Positions 57,502 through 64,000 of a stretch of 64,000 nucleotides of DNA are shown here, piece by piece. Position 1 is the first letter of the stretch. Each line of letters opens with the position of its first letter. The DNA is from Anaerolineales bacterium. Its GTDB lineage: Bacteria > Chloroflexota > Anaerolineae > Anaerolineales > UBA11579. Both the position numbers and the translations under genes were made by a program. The notes below the pieces were generated by a model. It saw only the letters and a list, made by a program, of their open reading frames with translations. It was not told the origin of the DNA and ran no database searches. Location: assembly GCA_025808555.1 (NCBI GenBank), contig CP075526.1, positions 186,001 to 250,000 on the forward strand, in the 5' to 3' direction.

Positions 57502-58884
57502 CTACGCTCCCTGGTTGAACGCCGCAATCAGCCGCGCCCCCAGCTCGCCTTGTTGCTCGGTAGCTTCTTCCTGCATACGCACTTGCTCCTGCTCCCAGTC
57601 GTAGCCACGCAAGCCCGCTGCCGTCTGCTTGCTGACAAACTTCGCGTCCACGTCCGAGCGCAGTTCCTCGGCCAGCTCGCGGGAGTTAGTGGGCGTTACA
57701 TCGTTCGGCCACACCACAATACCACCGCCAAACTCTGCCCACGCCTCATCTTTCAGCACCAGCAAGCGGCGATTTATCTCGGTCAGCAACTCACCGTATA
57801 GGTCGCGCTTGTCGGCCAGCTTCTCCAGCGCGTCTTGATACAGCACACGGATGGCAAAGTTGGTGAGCTGCCCCAGCTTGTCCTTGACGTTGGCCGTGTT
57901 CACCGTCTGGCCGAGGTCGTAGGTCGTTTGTATCAAAAAGCTCAAGTAGGCCATGCTGGAGTTGAGGTCGCTCTGCATCTCCAGGTTGTAGACTTTGACG
58001 GCAGGGTCAGGGTGAGTCCACATCTGATCGCCAGACATATCCGCCACCGGCTTGTCATCGGTGTTCTGCGCCACCTGCTTCACACCCGTGCCGATCGTCT
58101 TGGGGTGGGCGTGGTAGCGAATGATCTTGCTCAGATTGCCTGCAATGTAGTTGATACGGTTCTGCAAGCCCAGCAGCCCTTCCACATCGCTCTCGCCGTA
58201 CGGAGTGAAGTCGGCGGGCAGGTTCTGGCCGTGAACAATGGGCGGGAAGTCGTAAGGCCACTCCACGCTATCCAGCACTTCCCAGCGCTTGCCGCCAGCA
58301 GCCTGCTCCACCACCACCATCCACTTATCACCATCGCGGTAAGTGCGCTCGCGTCTGACCTTCTGCTTGCCGTCCACCATCGCCAGCCAGGCCTGGACAT
58401 ACTCGGCAACAGTGTCGGGGTCGCCCTCCTCGGTGATGATGCGCATATTGTCCGAGGGCAAGGACACCAGCCGCGGCACCCCTCCCGCGCCATCAGGCAC
58501 GATCTTGACGTACACCGTGCCATAGGTTGCTCCGGTGTGGCCGAGGTTCTTCAAGAAGATACCCTTGCGATTCTCCTCCCACACTTCGTCAAGGTAGGCT
58601 TCGGCAGCGGCGTATTCCTCGCCCTCACCCAGGTCAAAGCTGATGGCCTTGCCAAACAGCATAGCCACGCTTTTCTTGACCACCTTGTCCAAGACGTTGA
58701 TAACAATGTTGTCGTCTGGCTTGTTGAGCTTCACCGCGATCTGCTTGGGCTGGTCGCCATCCAAATACTTGCGGTACGTTTTCATCTGCTGGCGGCGCAG
58801 ACGCTCCTCGCCATCCAGCGTTTCGTACAGCGGCTCCCAAATCCAATCGCGGAACGAGTCCGCCATGTTGCTAAGAAATCCCAT
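57502..58884 (-). CDS. Phage portal protein
   Basis: 460 residues. SPP1 gp6-like portal pattern: KTYRKYLDGDQPKQIAVKLN near the start, FVSKQTAAGLRGYDWEQEQ near the end and a C-terminal helical crown. It forms the ring through which DNA is packaged. ATG 58884 with AAAGGA. Between large terminase and minor head genes. Confidence 0.9.
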   Translation of the reverse strand: MGFLSNMADSFRDWIWEPLYETLDGEERLRRQQMKTYRKYLDGDQPKQIAVKLNKPDDNIVINVLDKVVKKSVAMLFGKAISFDLGEGEEYAAAEAYLDEVWEENRKGIFLKNLGHTGATYGTVYVKIVPDGAGGVPRLVSLPSDNMRIITEEGDPDTVAEYVQAWLAMVDGKQKVRRERTYRDGDKWMVVVEQAAGGKRWEVLDSVEWPYDFPPIVHGQNLPADFTPYGESDVEGLLGLQNRINYIAGNLSKIIRYHAHPKTIGTGVKQVAQNTDDKPVADMSGDQMWTHPDPAVKVYNLEMQSDLNSSMAYLSFLIQTTYDLGQTVNTANVKDKLGQLTNFAIRVLYQDALEKLADKRDLYGELLTEINRRLLVLKDEAWAEFGGGIVVWPNDVTPTNSRELAEELRSDVDAKFVSKQTAAGLRGYDWEQEQVRMQEEATEQQGELGARLIAAFNQGA

Positions 58885-58901
58885 GTCCTTTCCTTTACCC
58901 G

Positions 58902-60176
58902 TCAATCGTAGAACGGGTTCTCGACGTACTCACCCGGGCCACCTAAACCACTCAGGTTATCCAGATACGCCACCAAATACCGCATCTCATCCAGCCCGTG
59001 GTCTTGCTCCTTCACGGGCGTATCCTGCTTCTTGTCGCTCCACCGATACCCATCAATCTCTTCCTCGGTGCATGTCGGCTTCTTCGCCGCCTGCAATTCC
59101 TCGTCTACGTCGTCAACCGCATCCCGCACAAAGAACAGCCGCTTCTTGACCAGTCGCTGCTTCACCGCCTGGATGCCGGGCATTACCGCTTTGTACGCCG
59201 CCTGCGTTGTGATGCCCAGGTGCTTCTCCAGCGTGGCTCTGTCCTCCGCGTCATGGTCAGTGATCCACGCCTCAATTGGCAAATCGCCCACCATCTCACG
59301 GATAGCCGGGGCATGTTCCTCCACCGTGCGCTTCTTGCGGTAAATCTGCTTCCACCGGTAGGCTCTGTTCTCGCCGTCCACGAACCACAGCGAACACGAC
59401 AACGGATTGGTGAAGCCAAAGTCCAGACTGACAATCCAGCGCCCATGCTTGCTGACCTTGACGGTGTCGCGCTCCACCAGGTGTATGCCACTGTCGTACT
59501 CCGGATACACCGCGCCTTCGGCCTGCACCCACAAGCCCAAGTAAAGCCGCTGGTAGTACACGCCCGTGAGCGTTTTGAGCATCTCAATATACGCCGCGGG
59601 ATTGTGCGGGTTATCCTCTGGGCGAGAGTAGTACACCGAAGCCCCGTTACCTAATATCAAATCGCGGTTGATCCAGTGCATCGGCCCGTCAGGATTTGTC
59701 GCAAACATCACCTGCGTCCAACTCGCCGCCTTACCGCGCATACGGGAGTAGATGACGTTCTTGTCCTCCTCCGTCAGCGCATTGGCCTCGTCGAACGCGG
59801 CAATATCCACCGAGCCATCCTTACCGATGGATTTCAACGCCTCGCGCTGTTCCTCCCCATCTAAGCCGACTACCCATATGTGCGAGCCGTTCTTGTACTC
59901 GAACAAGCCATCACTTTTCAGGAAGCGCCCCCAATCCGTGCCGCCCATCACTGTGTGCCTCAGAAACGGCACCACGGACTTGCCCGCCGAGGTTCTGTCC
60001 TTGCGGCCAACTATCCCAGTAGCCCCAGGGTATTTGAGCACGAAGGCGTGCAGCTTCTCCAAGAGAAGCCTTGACTTGCCGCCACCCGCCGCCCCCGTTA
60101 GAAGCATTACGGGCGACTTGTCTTTCCACGGCTTAATCTGCCATTCTAAAGGTGCATATACCGCCGCGGCGGTCAT
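58902..60176 (-). CDS. terL: Terminase large subunit
   Basis: 424 residues. ATPase part: Walker A TGAAGGGKS near residue 28, Walker B DIAAFDEA near 125. Nuclease part: VSLDFGFTNP near 250 and ITDHDAED near 315, the RNase H-like acidic residues. It drives DNA into the prohead and cuts it. Overlaps the small terminase gene by four bases. Confidence 0.95.
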   Translation of the reverse strand: MTAAAVYAPLEWQIKPWKDKSPVMLLTGAAGGGKSRLLLEKLHAFVLKYPGATGIVGRKDRTSAGKSVVPFLRHTVMGGTDWGRFLKSDGLFEYKNGSHIWVVGLDGEEQREALKSIGKDGSVDIAAFDEANALTEEDKNVIYSRMRGKAASWTQVMFATNPDGPMHWINRDLILGNGASVYYSRPEDNPHNPAAYIEMLKTLTGVYYQRLYLGLWVQAEGAVYPEYDSGIHLVERDTVKVSKHGRWIVSLDFGFTNPLSCSLWFVDGENRAYRWKQIYRKKRTVEEHAPAIREMVGDLPIEAWITDHDAEDRATLEKHLGITTQAAYKAVMPGIQAVKQRLVKKRLFFVRDAVDDVDEELQAAKKPTCTEEEIDGYRWSDKKQDTPVKEQDHGLDEMRYLVAYLDNLSGLGGPGEYVENPFYD

Positions 60177-60577
60177 TCTCCATCCCAGTCGTCCGGTGTC
60201 ACCGCCACATAGCCCTTCAGCTTCTCGCCGCCTGACGTTATGTCCACATGCTTCACCATCTTGCCGCGCAAATCAGCCAGGAACTGCGCCGCCCTGGTAT
60301 CCCGCTTTGAACCCGTTGCCTTTGCTATCTGCGCCTCTACAATGGCCGGCATCGCTCCGTCAATGCTGAACACCCACAGCGCATCCCAAGCTTTCACAAA
60401 GTCAGGGTCATTCCGCAGCCAGTCGTAGAATGAGCTGCGCTGTATCCCCGCCTTCTTGCACAGGTTGAGAATAGTGGGCTTTCCTGTTACTTCGCGGGCG
60501 GCTTCGAGAAACACCTTCTGCTTAGGGGTCGGCACCCAGTCTGTAGGGTTGTGCGCGTTTTCACTCACGTCTGTCAT
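60173..60577 (-). CDS. terS: Terminase small subunit
   Basis: 134 residues with an N-terminal helix-turn-helix (PTILNLCKKAGIQRSSFYDWL) and a helical oligomerisation part, as in small terminases of the phBC6A51 type. It recognises phage DNA and recruits TerL. Confidence 0.88.
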   Translation of the reverse strand: MTDVSENAHNPTDWVPTPKQKVFLEAAREVTGKPTILNLCKKAGIQRSSFYDWLRNDPDFVKAWDALWVFSIDGAMPAIVEAQIAKATGSKRDTRAAQFLADLRGKMVKHVDITSGGEKLKGYVAVTPDDWDGE

Positions 60578-60612
60578 CGTAATACATAATACAAAATACG
60601 CACCCCCTCTCG

Positions 60613-60879
60613 CTATTCCACCGCGTAGAGCCCGCCTCTGTCATCCTCCCAGAACAGCACTCCGACTTCTTCCGCAAAGAGCAGGATGTTCTGCGCCGTC
60701 TGGCGTGGCCAGCACAGCAGGCGGTTCAGCTCATAGGCTGTTTTGCCCGGGAAACGATTGATCGCCCGCTTCAGGGTGTCAAGTCGCTCCTCGCGCTCTT
60801 CCAAGGGAATTACTGGAAAGGCTATTCTGGCTCCTGCAACTCTTGGATGCGGGCGCGGATGGCGACAGAACCAGGCCAC
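60613..60879 (-). CDS. Winged-helix-like small phage protein
   Basis: About 63-88 residues. The part LDTLKRAINRFPGKTAYELN, then LLCWPRQTAQNILL and VLFWEDDRGGLY reads as a winged helix. The start is uncertain: GTG 60879 overlaps the upstream gene by 58 bases; TTG 60804 would avoid this. It may be a late-gene regulator, or only a small accessory protein. Confidence 0.5.
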   Translation of the reverse strand: MAWFCRHPRPHPRVAGARIAFPVIPLEEREERLDTLKRAINRFPGKTAYELNRLLCWPRQTAQNILLFAEEVGVLFWEDDRGGLYAVE

Positions 60880-61052
60880 GGGTCTACTTCTTTCAATGCC
60901 TCTTCCAGCCCCTCGATGCGGCCAGCGGCGCGGGCGGCACTTTGAACCTGCCGGGCAAAAATCCTCAACTCTTCGTTGAGTGGAAGACGTGATGCTCGGA
61001 GGTCTTGTAGGCGCGCCGCCAAGTCGTCCGCCAGCTTCTCTAGGTCAGTCAT
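60822..61052 (-). CDS. Small coiled-coil phage protein
   Basis: 76 residues, charged helices (TDLEKLADDLAARLQDLRAS, EGLEEALKEVDPW). Its ATG overlaps the stop of the upstream gene. Function unknown. Confidence 0.6.
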   Translation of the reverse strand: MTDLEKLADDLAARLQDLRASRLPLNEELRIFARQVQSAARAAGRIEGLEEALKEVDPWPGSVAIRARIQELQEPE

Positions 61053-61327
61053 GGTTGCTCCTCGTATTCCTCGGGGGCATCGTATTCAAAGATTTTCAGA
61101 ACCTTGTGCCCATTTGGGTATAAGTCCTGGGATCCTAATACTTCCACAGCGCATCGACCCGCCACATCTTTATCGGGTGCAGATACAAAGAATTTGTCTG
61201 CTGTACCTACAATTAGAGACTTGTAATCTTCTCCTGCAGTGATTTCCCACGTCTTGTTTGGGCAGCCGCGGTTGTGCTCCATTTCTTCCAGGAAAACCCC
61301 GCAGACTTTGCAGTGACTTTCGCTCAT
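61049..61327 (-). CDS. Small phage protein with N-terminal zinc-binding motif
   Basis: 92 residues. HCKVCGVFLEEMEHNRGCPN could bind zinc, followed by a domain SLIVGTADKFFVSAPDKDVA. No family recognised. Coupled to both neighbours by overlaps. Confidence 0.6.
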   Translation of the reverse strand: MSESHCKVCGVFLEEMEHNRGCPNKTWEITAGEDYKSLIVGTADKFFVSAPDKDVAGRCAVEVLGSQDLYPNGHKVLKIFEYDAPEEYEEQP

Positions 61328-61743
61328 TACTCCGCACCGCCTTTCTCGGTTTGCTCCTGTTCGTCTACACCAACATGCAAGGCTAGCTCAGCACATCCCA
61401 AGCATGGCAACTCAAAGTCATGCACAGGGCAACGCTCTTTCTCGGATTGGAGCAGGGCAGCCAGCTTGCAGTCCACCAGATGCTCTCCGTCAGACATCGG
61501 AGCATCGCATTCAGGGCATATAGCATTCCCTTCGTATTCGCTACCGTCATAGAGGGTGCCCGCCCACTCTAGGCTGCGCAGCATCTCGTCCTTGCGCTTG
61601 TTCTCGGCGCGGGCTGCGATGAGGGCGGATGCCAGGCGGTCGGCGCACTCTTGTGAATACGAAGCGTCAATGTGCTCCTTGATGCCCGCGATGTCATCGC
61701 GGTCTTGCTCCGTCAGCAGGGATAGGTCTTGTTGGTCGGTCAT
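61327..61743 (-). CDS. Hypothetical phage protein with Cys pairs
   Basis: 138 residues from ATG 61743 (GAGGAG upstream). A helical first half is followed by ICPECDAPMSDGEHLVDC and CPVHDFELPCLGC, which suggest two zinc sites. Not recognised. Confidence 0.6.
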   Translation of the reverse strand: MTDQQDLSLLTEQDRDDIAGIKEHIDASYSQECADRLASALIAARAENKRKDEMLRSLEWAGTLYDGSEYEGNAICPECDAPMSDGEHLVDCKLAALLQSEKERCPVHDFELPCLGCAELALHVGVDEQEQTEKGGAE

Positions 61744-61895
61744 TTCTTCTCCTCGATTGCCCAAGCAATTGCCAGCAAAGCGAACACTTGGGCAATCGCC
61801 ACCGCATCAAACCCATTCCATTCCGGGCCAGAAACGATCCCAAAAACAGAGTGGATGAACAAAAAAATGCACGAAAAAATCATGTTCGTCTTCAT
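61740..61895 (-). CDS. 51-residue membrane protein
   Basis: ATG 61895 overlaps the previous TGA by one base, and its TGA overlaps the next ATG (ATGA). Two hydrophobic stretches (MIFSCIFLFIHSVFGIVSG and VAIAQVFALLAIAWAIE). Coupling supports it as a real gene; function unknown. Confidence 0.55.
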   Translation of the reverse strand: MKTNMIFSCIFLFIHSVFGIVSGPEWNGFDAVAIAQVFALLAIAWAIEEKK

Positions 61896-62269
61896 CACGC
61901 CACCACCTTTCCTAACTCTCTCATGTAGTATTTCCAGCGATCATCCAGCCTCAACTTCGCCGGCGCGTCTTCCAGCCACTCCAGCAGCTTCTCGCCATAC
62001 CCAGCTTCAACCAGGCTGTCAAAGTGCTTTACCGCATTCGCCCAGTTGTCTGCCACCTTAGTTCCTGCGTTGCAATTGGCACAGGATGGCTGGGCGTTCA
62101 ATGGGTGACTTAGCCACTTCTCGAACCGCGAATCACGCGAGAACAAGACATGATGCGCTTGACTGGCCACCAACAGGCAGCGTCTATCTGGCCTCCCGTC
62201 CGCCGCAATGACAAGGCAAGGCTGGGGAGTGTCGCGTATGGACTGGCTTATGGCGTTCCAGGTTTTCAC
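61895..62269 (-). CDS. HNH-endonuclease-like protein
   Basis: 124 residues from GTG 62269. ASQAHHVLFSRDSRFEKWL, then HPLNAQPSCANCNAGTKVAD fits an HNH fold with one Cys pair. An open frame continues to 62356 but overlaps the upstream gene. Possible roles: homing or packaging nuclease. Confidence 0.65.
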   Translation of the reverse strand: MKTWNAISQSIRDTPQPCLVIAADGRPDRRCLLVASQAHHVLFSRDSRFEKWLSHPLNAQPSCANCNAGTKVADNWANAVKHFDSLVEAGYGEKLLEWLEDAPAKLRLDDRWKYYMRELGKVVA

Positions 62270-62271
62270 AT

Positions 62272-62628
62272 TTACACCGAGAACGGCTCGCTCTTGACTG
62301 CATATCCGGCTTGAGATAGCTTGGCAAACATCTTGCCTGCTGCCGGAATATTCCACGAGTGGACTACCACTTCTTTGACATTCGGCCTGTTTTCAACCAT
62401 CCAACGCACAACCTCCATCCCGCAATCCTCTCGATCACTATCCACAAACACTTCGCCGCCTAAATCGTGATCCAGATGCACCAAGTCAAAGGTGGCTTTT
62501 GCCAAAAAATCAATTGCTTGCGATGCTGTTCTTGCAATGAGTAGGTGGGATTGGCCTATTTTCCCGAAATGACGCTTCGCCACCTCAATGCGGTCTTCGT
62601 TATCGTCCAAAAACAAAACCCACTTCAT
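62272..62628 (-). CDS. Cyclic-phosphate processing receiver-like protein (cREC type)
   Basis: 118 residues: WVLFLDDNEDRIEVAKRHF, LVHLDHDLGGEVFVDSDRED, VVVHSWNIPAAGKM. The receiver-like fold with HLDHDLGG and VHSWN resembles the predicted cyclic-phosphate processing receiver family (Burroughs and Aravind). In a phage it might repair or regulate RNA ends. That is inference. Confidence 0.65.
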   Translation of the reverse strand: MKWVLFLDDNEDRIEVAKRHFGKIGQSHLLIARTASQAIDFLAKATFDLVHLDHDLGGEVFVDSDREDCGMEVVRWMVENRPNVKEVVVHSWNIPAAGKMFAKLSQAGYAVKSEPFSV

Positions 62629-62954
62629 TTCCTCAACACCCTTTCCAGCTGCACCACAGCCGAGCCATCCTCAATCATTTTGCGCGTGTAGCGAAACACC
62701 TTGATTCCCAACTCCGCAGCCAGGTTGTACTTTTCGCAGTCCTTCTCAAACCCACTCCCGCGAACATGCCTACCTCCCGCCCAATGCCCACCCTCGCACT
62801 CCACCGCTACACACTGGGCAGGCCAGTAAAAGTCAAAGCGAAACCGCCTGCCCGGCGCAAAAGCGTACTCACAGATAGGCTCCGGCAGGTTGAAGGCGCG
62901 GATCTGCATTGCCAGCTCGCGCTCCAGCGGGCTATCGTTGTTAGGGATTGGCAT
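62625..62954 (-). CDS. PD-(D/E)xK / DUF559-like nuclease
   Basis: 109 residues from ATG 62954 (AGGATGG upstream). RRFRFDFYWPAQCVAVECEGG carries the D...ExE active-site pattern of Vsr/DUF559-type nucleases, followed by HVRGSGFEKDCEKYNLAAEL. Overlaps both neighbours. It may act in phage recombination. Confidence 0.72.
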   Translation of the reverse strand: MPIPNNDSPLERELAMQIRAFNLPEPICEYAFAPGRRFRFDFYWPAQCVAVECEGGHWAGGRHVRGSGFEKDCEKYNLAAELGIKVFRYTRKMIEDGSAVVQLERVLRK

Positions 62955-63132
62955 AACCATCCTGCAAGCGCCGAATAGTCCTGACCACCTTGCGCTTCTT
63001 GCCCTTTGGGTCATGCTCCAGCGGGAACAGCTCACGACCCAGCTTCTCTGCGCGCTTAACGTCAGCCTTCGTTGGCGACGGGAGAGTCCAGTTGGCTATA
63101 TCTTCTGGTGTGGCGGTGGAGTGTTTACGCAT
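62941..63132 (-). CDS. Small hypothetical phage protein
   Basis: 63 residues, basic (KADVKRAEKLGRELFPLEHD, KGKKRKVVRTIRRLQDGYAN). It overlaps its neighbours on both sides; could bind nucleic acid, not recognised. Confidence 0.55.
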   Translation of the reverse strand: MRKHSTATPEDIANWTLPSPTKADVKRAEKLGRELFPLEHDPKGKKRKVVRTIRRLQDGYANP

Positions 63133-63487
63133 TTCCCCTCCGCGCTTGTTCCCACTCTGCCTTCAAGAACGAGATCGCCGTCATCGCAAAGGACAACTGC
63201 TGTTTCCGCCCCTCTAGTAGAACTTTGAGGGCGGCCGCTTTCTTGTCGGCGGTGTTGAATTCGTCAAACTGCACCCTGGACTCATTCGCAACCCACGCTT
63301 TCTTGTACTGCACCGTCCCTTCAGGAGATTGCAGGGTCAGTTCTGCCTCCTTGAAATTGTAGGTATTCTCTTTGGCAGAGAGGTCAGACATTGCGCTCTC
63401 GTACTCAATCAGCAAGTCGTCAATTTGCCGGGAGAAATCCCACCCTGCTTTCATGGCTTCGTGGGGCGTTGCTGGTGCTTCACTCAT
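63125..63487 (-). CDS. Helical hypothetical phage protein
   Basis: 120 residues, mostly helical (DLLIEYESAMSDLSAKENTY, NTADKKAAALKVLLEGRKQQ). Not recognised. The ATG overlaps the end of a possible short membrane protein gene. Confidence 0.6.
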   Translation of the reverse strand: MSEAPATPHEAMKAGWDFSRQIDDLLIEYESAMSDLSAKENTYNFKEAELTLQSPEGTVQYKKAWVANESRVQFDEFNTADKKAAALKVLLEGRKQQLSFAMTAISFLKAEWEQARRGNA

Positions 63488-63629
63488 CTATTCCCTCCAC
63501 ATCATCAAATCGTCGCATAGTCTGTATGGCTGTGATGATCTTGCGCCACGCCTCCACAAAGGCCAGCAACACCCACAAGAACACCAGTACAAGAACCAGC
63601 TTCCAGTCGGTTAGTAAGCGTTCCAACAC
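63480..63629 (-). CDS. Possible 49-residue membrane protein
   Basis: GTG 63629 to TGA 63480-63482. MLERLLTDWKLVLVLVFLWV then LLAFVEAWRK gives one membrane helix with charged ends. It overlaps the next 27-residue frame by 19 bases and the following gene by eight. No clear ribosome site. Confidence 0.4.
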   Translation of the reverse strand: MLERLLTDWKLVLVLVFLWVLLAFVEAWRKIITAIQTMRRFDDVEGIDE

Positions 63630-63694
63630 AGCACCACCACAAAGAACCCGATTAACCCAATGATGAATAGAATGTCTTTGACGCGCTCGCTCAT
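63611..63694 (-). CDS. 27-residue membrane peptide
   Basis: ATG 63694 overlaps the upstream TGA (ATGA). The peptide MSERVKDILFIIGLIGFFVV, then VLCWNAY, is a single membrane helix. GGAGAGAGG lies just upstream. Confidence 0.45.
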   Translation of the reverse strand: MSERVKDILFIIGLIGFFVVVLCWNAY

Positions 63695-64000
63695 CCTCTC
63701 TCCTTGCTCAACACGCCTTCTCCGCAGATACGATTCATGTCTTCGCGCAGGTCGTCTCGCAAAATCTCCAGGTGCAGGTTCCCGTTCAGAAAGGTCTTGA
63801 AGCCGAAGAATAGAGTTGATCCTTCACGAGCCTGGTTGATAGCGTCTACTAGCGGGCTCACATAGCCTTCAGGCAGGCCCTTCCCGTCCAGCAGATGAAA
63901 GGCTTTGTCGATCTCGCTAATCTTTTCCGCCCAATAACCGTAGCCTACAGTCACGCGGGCTTTATCCCACGAAGCCGATACCGCTCCATGCAATACGACT
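63691..64000 (-). CDS. Hypothetical phage protein (5' end may lie outside the window)
   Basis: The frame ends at 63691 and is open to the window edge. The first possible start inside is TTG 63993 (HGAVSASWDKARVTVGYGYW). Residues 60-85 (STLFFGFKTFLNGNLHLEIL) are beta-rich. Not recognised. Confidence 0.5.
   Translation of the reverse strand, partial: VVLHGAVSASWDKARVTVGYGYWAEKISEIDKAFHLLDGKGLPEGYVSPLVDAINQAREGSTLFFGFKTFLNGNLHLEILRDDLREDMNRICGEGVLSKERG

Larger units (their letters stand above)
31316..64000. mobile_element. Integrated siphovirus-type prophage, left part
   Basis: From the truncated hemolysin III gene onward all recognisable genes are phage-like: serine integrase at the left end, early-type genes on + to 37145, then a minus-strand late module with terminase, portal, capsid, connectors, tail and lysis-type genes. 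A long tape measure protein without sheath or baseplate-contractile genes indicates a non-contractile tail. The right end lies beyond the window. The exact attL core cannot be fixed without the attR sequence. Confidence 0.85.

Noticed and set aside
1-64000. CRISPR arrays, rRNA genes, insertion sequences with transposase
   Set aside because: No regularly spaced repeats with unique spacers, no rRNA-like conserved stretches and no transposase-like proteins were seen on reading both strands.

Overview
The window looks like a chromosome segment of a high-GC member of the Chloroflexota, probably Anaerolineae-like, carrying the left part of a large integrated siphovirus-type prophage. The assignment is an inference. 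It rests on the dnaB / DnaD-like / DnaC-like operon, the bifunctional-nuclease (BFN) gene, a sugar-phosphate type microcompartment locus and the dispersed intergenic repeats. There is no rRNA or other marker to fix the taxon.

Host part, 1-31315. (1) 1-1568: a NitT/TauT-type ABC permease cut by the window edge, and a universal stress protein. (2) 1837-5653: argS, a dimethylargininase-like hydrolase, and an OmpR-type regulator with a degenerate receiver. (3) 5922-9922: a replication operon of BFN protein, DnaB, a DnaD-domain protein and a helicase-loader-like protein with two AAA+ modules. (4) 9967-13560: an accessory island with an AT-rich frameshifted gene, repeat-filled spacers and a RepA-like ATPase. 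(5) 13559-19496: a DtxR-family regulator, phoU, a very small transcription unit, and a sensor kinase, CheY-like regulator and diguanylate cyclase. (6) 19619-23510: a metal-binding lipoprotein behind a Fur-type box, oligoendopeptidase F, tRNA-Glu and signal peptidase I. (7) 23554-30561: a complete-looking bacterial microcompartment (BMC) operon led by a GntR regulator: RpiB-like, DeoC, BMC-P, acylating aldehyde dehydrogenase, BMC-H, EutJ-like, BMC-T, a small linker protein, and two more BMC-P. DeoC would make acetaldehyde from deoxyribose-5-phosphate, and the dehydrogenase would turn it into acetyl-CoA inside the shell. (8) 30692-31315: a DUF1328 peptide and the 3' part of a hemolysin III/TrhA gene.

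Prophage, about 31316 to beyond 64000. The truncated hemolysin III gene marks the left junction. A tRNA-like element with two promoters and a large serine integrase follow. Early-type genes on the + strand (33161-37145) include an HNH nuclease, an SSB-like protein, DUF6948 and a Gly-Tyr/Ser/Asp repeat protein. They converge at a bidirectional terminator (about 37171-37200) with a long minus-strand late operon. In its own reading order the late operon runs: small accessory genes and nucleases, small and large terminase, portal, minor head protein (with an intein), scaffold, capsid, decoration protein, Ntn-hydrolase, glycosyltransferase/methyltransferase cluster, connectors, major tail protein, tail chaperones with a -1 frameshift site, tape measure, tail proteins, glycoside-hydrolase-like lysin candidate, metallophosphoesterase and holin-like protein.

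The most striking object is at 55509-56729. This is an intein inside the minor head protein whose central region carries, on the opposite strand, a complete zinc-finger/Vsr-like homing endonuclease gene (55620-56492). A second nuclease with the same kind of zinc-finger array but an HNH domain sits antisense between the tape measure and tail chaperone genes.
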